A DNA stretch of 64,000 bases from Candidatus Gastranaerophilales bacterium (GCA_944322755.1 CALUPY010000008.1:1-64000); one strand, 5' to 3'. Positions 44,250 to 53,633 are shown, counted from the stretch's first letter. The notes: generated from the sequence alone by a model not told the origin. Translations and numbers: made by a program.

Positions 44250-44389
44250 AACATACAGCAATAATCGTATTTTGAGACATAATAGTTTTTATAAAAAATA
44301 CAGAATTATCCTACTCATCGATTATGTTTTTAAGGGTACACTTCAGAAAACCCAACCTACTTAATTATTCATTGCCTAGAATTCCTTTG

Positions 44390-44597
44390 CGAGTCCAATC
44401 CGGGGTAAATTTTTTTTTGCGGAATTAAAAAACTGAATAATCTCGGATTATTACTTTACGCCTTCAAGTTGTTCGCTATGTTTTGCTTAGGCAAAACAGA
44501 CGCTCACTATTTCGGCGTTTTTTCGGCTTTTGCTCGCTTCACTCGCTCAGCCTACGTAAAATCCGCCTCTCACGATTCGGATTTTCTGTCGGAAAAT
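44390..44597. repeat. direct repeat R2 (third tRNA 3' end copy plus hairpin block)
   Basis: 208 bases, near-identical to 43561-43767 (one extra T, and single changes near CAGACGCTC and CGCTCAGCC). It breaks off after GTCGGAAAAT; what follows is the 3' end of the mTERF-like gene, so the third hairpin loses its pairing arm. Confidence 0.88.
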
Positions 44598-44607
44598 GGC
44601 AATTAAA

Positions 44608-46428
44608 CTACACAATATTGAATGTGAACGAAACCTTATTGTCAAGTTCCGAAGCCAATATTTTCGCAAATTCACTTAAATTTTCAGTTACACCCTGATT
44701 GTAATTTATATTAAACTCATAATTTCCTGTATTTTTATTCAAAAATTCTTTTAATTGTTCATATTTAGTGGAATATACTGAGTTAAAGGTCTTGTCGGTT
44801 TGTTGATTGATCAAAAAGCCAAGAACCTGTGCTAGTAAATGTTTATCTGCTCTGAGATTTATACAATCAATTAAATTTGTAGACTTAATGCCTTTTAATT
44901 CTTTATAATAAGAATAAATACGTGCTTTTTTTACCAGTGTTTCCGGAGAGACTGTGAAAATTACAGGTTGCCTTAGTGCCATTTCAAGAAGTTCTCTTTT
45001 ATTAACTCCTAATTCTTTTGCGGCGTTAGAAATATTTTGCTCCAACGATTCAGGAGATCTATAGAATAAATTCGAATGTTTTAATGCTGCATCTATAAAA
45101 TGTTGCTTGTCTACGTCAAAACGTTTCGCACACTCGGTAATATTTTTGTATAATGTCTGTGGCTGTTGCGTAAAAATGTTCGGAGATTGCAGTGCACATC
45201 GAATGAGAAGATTTCTATCAACATTAAAAAGCATAGCTGTATTGTCAATATTACTGTTGAGTGTTTGAGGGGCCCGATAAAATAAAGAGGGGTGTTTTAT
45301 TGCTGCTTTTAAAAAGTCACTTTTACTTATCCCGAAAAGATTTGCAGATTCAGTGATATTTTTGTCCAGTGTTTTCGCAGATTGATAGAACAACTGTGGT
45401 TGTTTTACGGCTGATTTTATGTAAGTCTTTTTGTCTATACCTAAGCATTTTACCGCATCTTTTATGTTTTGCTCTAAAGTTTCTGGCGATTGAATACAAA
45501 GTTGTGGTTGTTTTATTGCTAATTTTAATACAAACTTTTTGTCCTGATTCAAAACTTTTGCAAATCCTTCAATATTTTTCTCAAGAGTATCTGACTTCAT
45601 CTGAAATAGCTGAGAGTAATTCAAGGCTAATTTTAAAAATGTATTTTTATCTACACCGAAATATTTTGCTGATTCCGAAAGATTTTTATTAAGTACATCA
45701 AAAGAAGTGACAAAAAGACTAGGTTTGTTCATCGCTGCACTAATAAAAACCTTTCTATTCAATCCGAATTTTTCCGCACATTCTGAAACATTTTTTTCAA
45801 GAGTTTCAGTTGGAATGTAAAAAAGAAATGGATACCTGAGTGCAGTTTTAGTAAACGTTGTCAGTTCGATATCGAATTTTTTTACAGAATTTAGTACATT
45901 TTGATACAAAGTTTGTGGTGAATAACAAAACAGGCTAGGATGTTTTAATGCTGCAGCCACAAAATCCTCTTTTGCAATTTGAAAGAGTGCTGCAGAGGTT
46001 GTTACATTATTATTTAGAGATTCAGTCGACTGATAAAATAGCTGTGGTTGGCGTAAAGCTGCCTTAACAAATACTTTTTTTTCCAAACCGAAACATTCCG
46101 CAGATTTACTGATCGTTTTATCAAGAAAATCTATATCTTTCTCAAAAAATTTTGGAGTTTTTAGTGCAATCTGCTCAAATTTTTCGGGTTCTACTTCAAA
46201 CCTTTTTGAAAAAATTTCAATTTTTTTAATAGTTTTGGGTGAAAGTTCATTGGCTTTTTTGTTTTGCAACGCAACGTGAGCAGCATTTGCAACAGTTATT
46301 TGCGACATAAGATTCTCGCTTGTATCATTAATCTCATGTTTAGTTTGTTTTGCTTGTTGTTTTGCTTTGAAAACAGGTCTTTCGAAGTGCCTATTAGTAT
46401 TAATAATTAAAGTTTCAGAAATTTTCAT
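44608..46428 (-). CDS. protein of twelve 36-residue mTERF-like repeats
   Basis: 606 residues from ATG 46428, chosen because AAGGTG lies six bases upstream; a longer frame would start inside R3. After an 83-residue N-terminus (with a FERPVFKAK segment) come twelve tandem units of exactly 36 residues (about 84-513; DNA 44890-46179). The consensus is F-x-x-A-A-L-K-x-P-x-L-F-Y-x-S-P-E-T-L-x-x-N-I, then x3-AKxFGVDK. The P-x-L-F...L pattern resembles mTERF repeats, helical solenoids that bind nucleic acid in organelles. The last 90 residues are non-repeated. It sits between R2 and R3. Confidence 0.8.
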   Translation of the reverse strand: MKISETLIINTNRHFERPVFKAKQQAKQTKHEINDTSENLMSQITVANAAHVALQNKKANELSPKTIKKIEIFSKRFEVEPEKFEQIALKTPKFFEKDIDFLDKTISKSAECFGLEKKVFVKAALRQPQLFYQSTESLNNNVTTSAALFQIAKEDFVAAALKHPSLFCYSPQTLYQNVLNSVKKFDIELTTFTKTALRYPFLFYIPTETLEKNVSECAEKFGLNRKVFISAAMNKPSLFVTSFDVLNKNLSESAKYFGVDKNTFLKLALNYSQLFQMKSDTLEKNIEGFAKVLNQDKKFVLKLAIKQPQLCIQSPETLEQNIKDAVKCLGIDKKTYIKSAVKQPQLFYQSAKTLDKNITESANLFGISKSDFLKAAIKHPSLFYRAPQTLNSNIDNTAMLFNVDRNLLIRCALQSPNIFTQQPQTLYKNITECAKRFDVDKQHFIDAALKHSNLFYRSPESLEQNISNAAKELGVNKRELLEMALRQPVIFTVSPETLVKKARIYSYYKELKGIKSTNLIDCINLRADKHLLAQVLGFLINQQTDKTFNSVYSTKYEQLKEFLNKNTGNYEFNINYNQGVTENLSEFAKILASELDNKVSFTFNIV

Positions 46429-46464
46429 AAAAAACACCTTTTTAGAGGAATAAAAACTTGTGAA

Positions 46465-46633
46465 AAATTTTTTTTGCGCAATTAAAAAACTCAATAATCC
46501 CGGATTATTACTTTACGCCTTCAAGTTGTTCGCTATGTTTTGCTTAAGCCAAACAGACACTCACTATTTCAGCGTTTTTTCGGCTTTTGCTCGCTTCACT
46601 CGCTCAGCCTACGTAAAATCCGCTCAGATTCGA
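46465..46633. repeat. direct repeat R3 (hairpin block only)
   Basis: Matches the 3' 160 bases of R1/R2 at roughly 90-95% by eye, without the tRNA portion. The AATAATC/GATTATT hairpin is kept (loop CCG); the TGTTTTGC hairpin has one mismatch (GCCAAACA). It lies between the start of the mTERF-like gene and the fic gene, and may hold both promoters. Confidence 0.82.
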
Positions 46634-46668
46634 GTTAGTTTATGTTATAATATAATAAAGAGGATTAT

Positions 46669-47277
46669 ATGGTATTAGATAATAAACTTGGAATAACCGA
46701 ATCAGCAGAACTCGCAAGAGAAGAAGAAAAAATAAGCAAGAAAAAGGCTTTAGAACTTTTTGAGAGCGGAGTTCTTAATTCTCTGGAAGCCGGTAAATTT
46801 GAATCCTTATCTCAAATTCATAAATATTTATTTGATGAAATATATGATTTTGCAGGTGAAGTGAGAAATATAAATATTGCCAAGGGAAATTTCAGATTTG
46901 CCCCTGTAATGTATCTAAAACAATCATTAGAACATATAGACAATATGCCGCAGTCAACATATGAAGAAATTATAGAAAAATATGTTGAAATGAATGCGGC
47001 TCATCCTTTTAGAGAAGGAAACGGACGTAGTACACGTATTTGGCTGGATTTAATACTAAAAAAAGAACTCGGGAAAGTTGTTAACTGGTCTAAAGTAGAT
47101 AAAGAAGATTATCTTCTGGCAATGGAAAGAAGCCCGATAAAGGATATCGAAATTAAAGAGTTATTGAAACACGCACTAACTTCAGATATAGACAATAGAG
47201 ATGTTTATATGAAAGGAATTGATGCCAGCTATTGTTACGAAGGCTATTTCGCTTATAAAACCAGTGAGTTAAAATAA
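46669..47277 (+). CDS. fic: class III Fic-domain protein (AMP transferase)
   Basis: 202 residues. The Fic motif H112-PFREGNG-R120-STR123 has every catalytic residue, and the flap region lies at about 66-80. Near the C-terminus S187-x3-E191-G192 matches the inhibitory S/T-x3-E-G/N motif, which places it in class III (self-inhibited, relieved by oligomer change), so no separate antitoxin is needed. AAGAGG lies six bases upstream of ATG 46669. Targets could include gyrase, as for NmFic-like proteins, but this is not shown here. It follows R3. Confidence 0.92.
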   Translation: MVLDNKLGITESAELAREEEKISKKKALELFESGVLNSLEAGKFESLSQIHKYLFDEIYDFAGEVRNINIAKGNFRFAPVMYLKQSLEHIDNMPQSTYEEIIEKYVEMNAAHPFREGNGRSTRIWLDLILKKELGKVVNWSKVDKEDYLLAMERSPIKDIEIKELLKHALTSDIDNRDVYMKGIDASYCYEGYFAYKTSELK

Positions 47278-47393
47278 ATATCTTAAAAAAAGCCATGAAA
47301 TCTTTTGTTGGCAGATAATATTAATCCGGATTAGCTACACTCTACATGAATCAAAAGAACTACCTGCTGATTCTGCCATAAAAATTTTACGCT

Positions 47394-49172
47394 CTATAGC
47401 TCGCCTTCAACATAATCAATCGGTGCACCGACTACTTTTTCCAAATTTGCAGCGGCTATGTTATACTGCATCAAAGTGTTGTAGTAGCTTAGCTGGGAAT
47501 TTCTGTATGTCGTTTCAGCGTCCTTAAGCTCAATTGCATCACCCATACCGACTTTGTAACGGCCGCTCGCAAGTTCATACTGTTCTTTGGCAACCATCAT
47601 GGATGAACGTGCAACAGGGACGGACTCCTGTGCATTCATTAAGTCAATATAAGCCTGTTTTACCTGCAAATAAACATTTTGGCGGGCTGTTTCATAGTCA
47701 GCCTGATCTTTTTTGTATGTAAGCTTTGCTTCATCGAGCTGTTTTTTCAAAAGGTAAAGGTTTGTGCCTGTATAAGAGAGCTGTGCACCGATTTGATAAC
47801 CATAGTCAGTATCAGGAGTTTTACCGCCCTGGGTAAAGTTTCCGACTCCTCTTAAGTCAGGTAAAAAAGCATATTTTGACGCTTTAATTAATATTTTTGA
47901 ACCTTCCATTTTCTTTTTCGCTGCAAGCAGTTCAGGTCTTTGCTCAAAAGATTTGTTCAAAACTTCGTCAAATTCTACCTCGTATTTTTTAGAGTCCAAA
48001 CGCTCGCTTATATTGTAATCCGCAAACTCAGGAACACCCATTGCGTTATTTAGATTTGCATAAGCCGTTTTTACCGTATTTTTTGCCTGAATAAGACTTA
48101 ACTGGGCATTATCAAGATTGTACTTTGCAGTGGATACGTCGATTTTTGCCTTTGTACCGATGTCATAGTAGGCTTGAGCCTGTTTAAGGTGAACTTCATA
48201 GTTCATAACCGTATCTTCATACACGTTCACCTGCTGCATTGCAAAAAGCAGATTGTAATATGCAGTTTTTACCTGACAGATAATATCGTTAATGTTTTCC
48301 TGCAATGTATCGCCGGCTGCTTCATAAGTCTTACGAGCCACACCGGCCTGCGCACTTGTTTTTCCAAAGTCAAACAAAAGCCAGTCAAAACCGACGTTCG
48401 GTGTATTGTACAAGTTATACTGCTGCATCGGGAAGCGGAAGTTCGTTACCATCATATCATTTCTTGAATAGCTGACGCCGAGGTTCAGGGTCGGGAAGTA
48501 GTTTGCCCACGCTTGTGCAATTTTGTTCTGGTAAATATCCTTGCTCATCATCTGAGACATAATACGCGGGTTATTTTCAAGCGCTATTTTGACGCAGTCA
48601 TCAACTGTAACAACTTTGTTCGCAGTGACAGCACCTTCGACAACCTGCTCGCCTTCAAAAGCGTCTCTTGGCTGGATTGCAGGAGTTTCTTCAACGGTTT
48701 TGTTTACCTCTTCTTTATTCTTTTTGTCTTTTCTTCCAAAAAGTCTGAATTTTTTCTTTTCTTTTTCCTGTGAAACCTTAGGATTTTCTTCCGCAGGTTT
48801 CAATTTTTCAATGTCTTTTGTCTCATCTTCAACCTGCACGACATCAATGTCAGAACCGGCATTTACTTCTACATTATTTTCTTCTTTTTGTTTTTTTTGC
48901 TCTTTTGATTTTGGTTTAAAGAAGTTTAGAAATTTATTATCAGCAATTTTTTCTGTTTCAGTTTCTTCTGCTGTGTCAAAATCAGGCTCATTGAGCTGTA
49001 TCAGATTTATATCACCGTTTTCTGACGGAATTGCGATATCCGGTGCGATGTTTGTGTTGTTTATAAAATTATTAAGCTTCTCTTTAAACGCAAATGCACT
49101 AACCGGTTCACTGCAGCAGACCCCGACAGCTACCGAAAGAAAAATAAGTGATGTAAACAGTTTTTTATTCAT
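47394..49172 (-). CDS. TolC-family outer-membrane channel with acidic N-terminal extension
   Basis: 592 residues: a signal peptide (about 1-26), then about 160 residues rich in Glu, Lys and Asn not found in usual TolC proteins. The outer-membrane factor domain follows (about 175-590), with two coiled-coil repeats (QVKTAYYNLLFAMQQVNVYE; QVKQAYIDLMNAQESV) and the paired N-x-x-A-L-x-N-N-P / RPELLAAKK phrases. It is the third gene after the RND adaptor and pump on the same strand and probably forms their exit duct. Confidence 0.9.
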   Translation of the reverse strand: MNKKLFTSLIFLSVAVGVCCSEPVSAFAFKEKLNNFINNTNIAPDIAIPSENGDINLIQLNEPDFDTAEETETEKIADNKFLNFFKPKSKEQKKQKEENNVEVNAGSDIDVVQVEDETKDIEKLKPAEENPKVSQEKEKKKFRLFGRKDKKNKEEVNKTVEETPAIQPRDAFEGEQVVEGAVTANKVVTVDDCVKIALENNPRIMSQMMSKDIYQNKIAQAWANYFPTLNLGVSYSRNDMMVTNFRFPMQQYNLYNTPNVGFDWLLFDFGKTSAQAGVARKTYEAAGDTLQENINDIICQVKTAYYNLLFAMQQVNVYEDTVMNYEVHLKQAQAYYDIGTKAKIDVSTAKYNLDNAQLSLIQAKNTVKTAYANLNNAMGVPEFADYNISERLDSKKYEVEFDEVLNKSFEQRPELLAAKKKMEGSKILIKASKYAFLPDLRGVGNFTQGGKTPDTDYGYQIGAQLSYTGTNLYLLKKQLDEAKLTYKKDQADYETARQNVYLQVKQAYIDLMNAQESVPVARSSMMVAKEQYELASGRYKVGMGDAIELKDAETTYRNSQLSYYNTLMQYNIAAANLEKVVGAPIDYVEGEL

Positions 49173-49234
49173 GGTTTATAAAATCTTCCTCACATTTTAT
49201 TCGTAAAGTTTTTAGCAACATTATTCATCATAAA

Positions 49235-52200
49235 TCATAGTTTTTCTTCTGAATGTTTCTTTTTATTCATAACTTTTTCAACAAGATGCTGGATTATGAC
49301 ATAGAATGCCGGTGTCATGATTGTACCAAGAGTACCTGCCGCAAGCATACCTCCAAATACAGTACTGCCGACCGAAATTCGGCTGGAAGCACCGGCGCCG
49401 TGAGCAAGAACCAGAGGCACCATACCGACAACGAATGCAACAACCGTCATCATAATGGCTCTGAACCTTATCTTCGACGCTTCGACTGCGGCTTCTTCTA
49501 TACTCTTGCCGTCTTCTTCATGCAAAACCTTTGCGAATTCAACAATCAAAATCGCCTGTTTTGCAGCAAGACCGATAAGCATAATCATACCTACCTGTGA
49601 ATAAAGGTCAAATGATTGTCCCATCATTAACTGGAACACCAACGCGCCGACAGCAGCGAGAGGACAAATCAACAGTACAGCAAACGGTATAGACCAGCTT
49701 TCATACAGTGCGACAAGGAATAAATATACAAAGGTCAGAGCCAGTGTAATAATGGTCGTTGTTTGTCCGCTGGATTCGAGTTCTTGTTTCGAAGTACCCG
49801 ACCACTCAAACCCGATATCCGACGGCATGGTTTCTTTTGTAACCATTTCCATTGCCTTCATAGCATCACCGGAGCTCTTACCCTGAGCCGGGCTTCCTGA
49901 AATTTGTACGTTTCTGTACTGGTTGTAACGGGTAATTGAACCTGCGCCTACGCTCTGTTTCAAAGTCACGACAGTTGTTACGGGAACCATTTTGCCTGAA
50001 CTGTTTTTGACATAAATATTTGTCAGGTCAGCAGCTTTTCTTCTGAACTTTTGTTCTGCCTGAAGCTGTACCCTGAATACACGACCGAGTTTGTTGAAGT
50101 CGTTAACATAATATGTACCCAGAGTTGAAGAAAGTGTGCTGTAAAGTTCCTGAAGGTCAATACCCTGCGCAAGAGCTTTTTCGTAGTCAATTTCCACAAT
50201 ATACTGGAGCATGTTAGCCTGATACTGGGTATAAACGTTAGACAAAGCCTTGTTCTGGTTTGCTGCACCGACAAGCTGGTTTGCCAGTTTTTCCATATCC
50301 TGCGGAGTATGTTCGCCCTTAGAAAGCATCTGGAACTCGAAACCGCCCAGCATACTCATACCGGAGATAGCAGGAGGTGAGAATACGCCGATTCTTGCTT
50401 CTTTCAATTGTCCGAATTCAGCTCTGATTCTGCCGAGTATCGCATTCAGAGAAAGGTCTGTCTCTTTACCCTGAATTTTTCTAATTATTTTCTGGAAAAG
50501 ATTAAACTCTCTTTTGCTCCACTCATCCAGCCTGATAACCATAAAGGCTTCGTTAGACGGGCCCATGCCGACAAAAACAATTCTTCCTTCCACACCTTCG
50601 ATGTTTTCAAGAATTTTTTCCATCTTGTCGGTAAGGTCTGTTGTTCTGGCAATCGAGGCACCAGCAGGAAGGCTTATTTGCGCCATCAGTACTGCCTGGT
50701 CTTCATCAGGTATAAATCCTGTCGGAATAATCTTGAACAGAACGAGCATAAGCACAATTATACTGCCGTACACAATCAGTGTAAGCTTTTGATTGTATAC
50801 GAATTTTTTTACGTAATGAAGATATATATCAGTCAGTTTCTGGAAATAAACGTTGAATTCCATAAACAGCCATTTAATAGCTGCAGAAGCTTTATTCGAC
50901 GGTTTTCTGTTCGGATCCTCGTGTCTGAGAATAATTGAACACAAAGCCGGAGACAGAGTCAGCGCGCATACAGCAGACAAAGCAATAGAAACCGCGATAC
51001 ACACAGCAAACTGTTTGTACATCAAACCTGAAAGACCCGGCATAAAGCTGACAGGAACGAATACTGCCATAAGTACCAAGGCCATAGAAACCAACGCTCC
51101 GCCGATTTCCTTCATGGTGAGCTGTGTTGCTTCTACAGGCGATTTGCCTTCTTCTAGGTGCCTTTTGACGTTTTCTATTACAACAATCGCGTCATCGACA
51201 ACAGTCGCAACAGCAAGAACCATCGCGAACAAGGTCAAAAGGTTTATTGACATATCAAAAACAGGCAGCGTCGCAAATGTACCTATCAGAGATACAGGTA
51301 TTGCAATCAGAGGAACCAGCGTCGCACGCGGATCGCCAAGGAAAATAAATATAATAGCAACAACGATTATGGAGGTTTCTATAATCGTTTTCACAACCTC
51401 TTTCATTGATTCACGGATAAATTCTGTATCATCGTGAACCATAGCCAGTTTCATACCATCCGGGATTGTGCCTTCGATTTCTGCCATCTTTTTCTCAACA
51501 GCGTTGACGATTTCGATTGCGTTTGCACCCGGAATCTGGATAATTTGCATAAGCGCAGCGGGTTTACCATCGACTTTACCGTTTCTCGAGTAAGTTTCAG
51601 ACCCTAGTTCAACTCTTGCAACGTCTTTTATTCTTATATTTGAGCCGTCCACATTTGAGCGGACAATAATATTTTCAAATTCTTTCGGCTCAAGCAGTCT
51701 GCCTTTTGTTCTCAGAGTAATTTGAAAACGCTGTTTGTCCGGCCCCGGCTCCTGACCGAGAGCGCCTGCTGATACCTGTATGTTCTGCGTAGTTATTGCT
51801 TTTTGAATTTCAGAAACCGAGACATTAAGGTTTGCCATTTTTTCAGTGTCGAGCCATATTCTCATAGAATAGTTGCCGGCACCGTAAACACCAACTTCAC
51901 CGACGCCGGGCAGACGGGCAATTTCGTCTTTAATAAAGATAGATGCGTAGTTTGTTACATCCAGCTGTGAATACCTGTTGTCGGTAGACGCAAGGTTAAG
52001 GATTGCAACACCGGCGCCTGATACCTGCTGTTTTGCGGTAACGCCGAGTCTTTTAACATCCTCCGGCAGTTTAGGTTCAATCTGCTGGATTCTGTTTTGT
52101 ACGTTTACTAGGTCGATATTTCTGTCCGAACCGACCTTGAAATAAATTTGTAATCTGTAAGATTCATCGGAGCTTGTTGAAATCATATACAACATGTCTT

Positions 52201-52468
52201 CAACACCGTTGACCTGGGATTCAATAAGCGATGCAACAGAAGATTCAACAACATCTGCGCTTGCACCCGGATAAGAAGCACTGACCACGATTTGCGGAGG
52301 GGTGATATCAGGATATTTTTCAAGTTTCAGCCCCATCATCGCAATAAAACCGACGAGAGTAATAAAAATCGATATAACGATTGCGAATCTTGGTTTTCTT
52401 ATAAAAAAGTATAACTCTTCGTTATTTTGCTTATTTTTTTCGTTTGGATTATTTTGATTGTTCTGCAT
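49235..52468 (-). CDS. RND multidrug efflux pump (HAE1, AcrB/MexB type)
   Basis: 1077 residues, full size, with twelve membrane helices and two large periplasmic loops. The N-terminus has the RPRFAIVISIFITLVGFIAM-like first helix. TM4 carries the proton-relay Asp pair in ATVVDDAIVVIENV (about 417-430). A signature GDPRATLVPLIAIPVSL block is near 387 and SFMPGLSG near 481. The start overlaps the adaptor stop by 20 bases. Likely exports hydrophobic drugs or bile-like compounds; the substrate is inferred from the family only. Confidence 0.95.
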   Translation of the reverse strand: MQNNQNNPNEKNKQNNEELYFFIRKPRFAIVISIFITLVGFIAMMGLKLEKYPDITPPQIVVSASYPGASADVVESSVASLIESQVNGVEDMLYMISTSSDESYRLQIYFKVGSDRNIDLVNVQNRIQQIEPKLPEDVKRLGVTAKQQVSGAGVAILNLASTDNRYSQLDVTNYASIFIKDEIARLPGVGEVGVYGAGNYSMRIWLDTEKMANLNVSVSEIQKAITTQNIQVSAGALGQEPGPDKQRFQITLRTKGRLLEPKEFENIIVRSNVDGSNIRIKDVARVELGSETYSRNGKVDGKPAALMQIIQIPGANAIEIVNAVEKKMAEIEGTIPDGMKLAMVHDDTEFIRESMKEVVKTIIETSIIVVAIIFIFLGDPRATLVPLIAIPVSLIGTFATLPVFDMSINLLTLFAMVLAVATVVDDAIVVIENVKRHLEEGKSPVEATQLTMKEIGGALVSMALVLMAVFVPVSFMPGLSGLMYKQFAVCIAVSIALSAVCALTLSPALCSIILRHEDPNRKPSNKASAAIKWLFMEFNVYFQKLTDIYLHYVKKFVYNQKLTLIVYGSIIVLMLVLFKIIPTGFIPDEDQAVLMAQISLPAGASIARTTDLTDKMEKILENIEGVEGRIVFVGMGPSNEAFMVIRLDEWSKREFNLFQKIIRKIQGKETDLSLNAILGRIRAEFGQLKEARIGVFSPPAISGMSMLGGFEFQMLSKGEHTPQDMEKLANQLVGAANQNKALSNVYTQYQANMLQYIVEIDYEKALAQGIDLQELYSTLSSTLGTYYVNDFNKLGRVFRVQLQAEQKFRRKAADLTNIYVKNSSGKMVPVTTVVTLKQSVGAGSITRYNQYRNVQISGSPAQGKSSGDAMKAMEMVTKETMPSDIGFEWSGTSKQELESSGQTTTIITLALTFVYLFLVALYESWSIPFAVLLICPLAAVGALVFQLMMGQSFDLYSQVGMIMLIGLAAKQAILIVEFAKVLHEEDGKSIEEAAVEASKIRFRAIMMTVVAFVVGMVPLVLAHGAGASSRISVGSTVFGGMLAAGTLGTIMTPAFYVIIQHLVEKVMNKKKHSEEKL

Positions 52469-53633
52469 TTTCGCTTATACCTTCTTGTGCATTTTCGTCG
52501 GCCGGAAGTTCAGGTGCGACAGTTATACCGTCTCTTAATGTCTGGAAGCCTTTTGTTATGACCTTTTCCCCGACAGAAAGACCTTCTTTGACAATCCACT
52601 TGTCACCTTCCTGATTAGATATTTTTATGAATTTCTGTTTTGCAACATTTTTGTCATCAACAACCCAGACATAAGTTCCCTGTGTGCTTTCTGATACTGC
52701 AATCTGCGGAACCAGCACAACTCTTTTCGGTTTTGTTGCTTCTGCAACAACATTAACAAAATCTCCCGGAACAAGGAATCTGTCTTTGTTTTCAAATGTT
52801 GCACGAAGGGAAATAGTGCCTGCGGTCGGGTCAACTTCGTTGTTCACAAATTCAAGCTTTCCTTCTTCGTGATAAATTGAACCGTCCGAAAGTTTTATAA
52901 ATACCTTTGTATCGCCGAGGTCATTCTGGGCCTCGGCTTCTGCCTTTTTAAACTTTAAGTAGTCTTCGCTCTTTAAGTTAAAATAGACGTAAATCGGACT
53001 TGTCGAAACAATTCTCGCAAGAGTTCCGGACTGCGCATTAACAAGGTTGCCCTCTGTAATGATAATTTTACCGATTTTGCCGTCAACAGGAGCCTTAATC
53101 TGTGTATAAGAAAGATTCAGCTTTGCATTGGCAAGACTTGCCTTGTTAGCGTCCAGCTGAGCTTTATTCTGGTCTCTGGTTGCAAGTGCCTGGTCAAAGT
53201 ATGACTTACTTACAAAATCATTTTTTACAAGTTCTCTTGCTCTTGTCAGTTCTTTTTCTGCATTTACAAGAGCAGCCTCAGACTGTCTGACAGCGGCTTG
53301 TGCCTGCTGTACCGCAATCTGGTATTCATGCGGCTGGATTAAAAACAGAGTCTGGCCTTTTTTAACGTAATTGCCTTCTTTAAAATAGCTCTTCTGAAGC
53401 CAGCCGTTAATACGAGCCACAACATCAACAGAATATTTTGCCTCAATCCTTCCGACAGATTCTGTTTTCGGATAATAATCCCCGTCGACAACCGCTCCTA
53501 TTTCAACAGCCGGCGGTTTTGCACTCATTTTCGCCATGATTTTTGCACTGACAAAAGTCATGACTTTATTAAAAACTATCGGCAGTACAATCAAAGCAAT
53601 AATTATACCAATGATTAACTTCTTTTTATTCAT
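52449..53633 (-). CDS. RND efflux periplasmic adaptor (AcrA type)
   Basis: 394 residues with an N-terminal membrane anchor (about 5-30), a lipoyl half-motif (VDVVARINGWLQKSYFKEGNYVKKGQTLFLI, about 70-100), an alpha-hairpin, the second lipoyl half (LSYTQIKAPVDGKIGKI), a beta barrel and a membrane-proximal domain. No lipobox Cys is seen, so it is anchored by the helix. It is the first gene of adaptor-pump-TolC, behind a promoter and palindrome at 53669-53701. Confidence 0.94.
   Translation of the reverse strand: MNKKKLIIGIIIALIVLPIVFNKVMTFVSAKIMAKMSAKPPAVEIGAVVDGDYYPKTESVGRIEAKYSVDVVARINGWLQKSYFKEGNYVKKGQTLFLIQPHEYQIAVQQAQAAVRQSEAALVNAEKELTRARELVKNDFVSKSYFDQALATRDQNKAQLDANKASLANAKLNLSYTQIKAPVDGKIGKIIITEGNLVNAQSGTLARIVSTSPIYVYFNLKSEDYLKFKKAEAEAQNDLGDTKVFIKLSDGSIYHEEGKLEFVNNEVDPTAGTISLRATFENKDRFLVPGDFVNVVAEATKPKRVVLVPQIAVSESTQGTYVWVVDDKNVAKQKFIKISNQEGDKWIVKEGLSVGEKVITKGFQTLRDGITVAPELPADENAQEGISENAEQSK

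Larger units (their letters stand above)
43935..44345. mobile_element. 411-bp non-autonomous element with TIRs (MITE-like)
   Basis: Ends are TGAAGTGTACCCCTAAAAA (43935-43953) and its reverse complement with one mismatch (44327-44345). A GAA triplet flanks both ends (43932-43934 and 44346-44348), which fits a 3-bp target duplication. The terminal sequence recalls IS3-family (IS150 group) ends. No transposase frame is present. The centre is a long imperfect inverted repeat (see 44027-44200). Confidence 0.75.

Noticed and set aside
43505-47300. prophage remnant at tRNA-Arg
   Set aside because: No integrase, capsid, terminase or lysis genes are present; the cargo is one repeat protein and one Fic protein.
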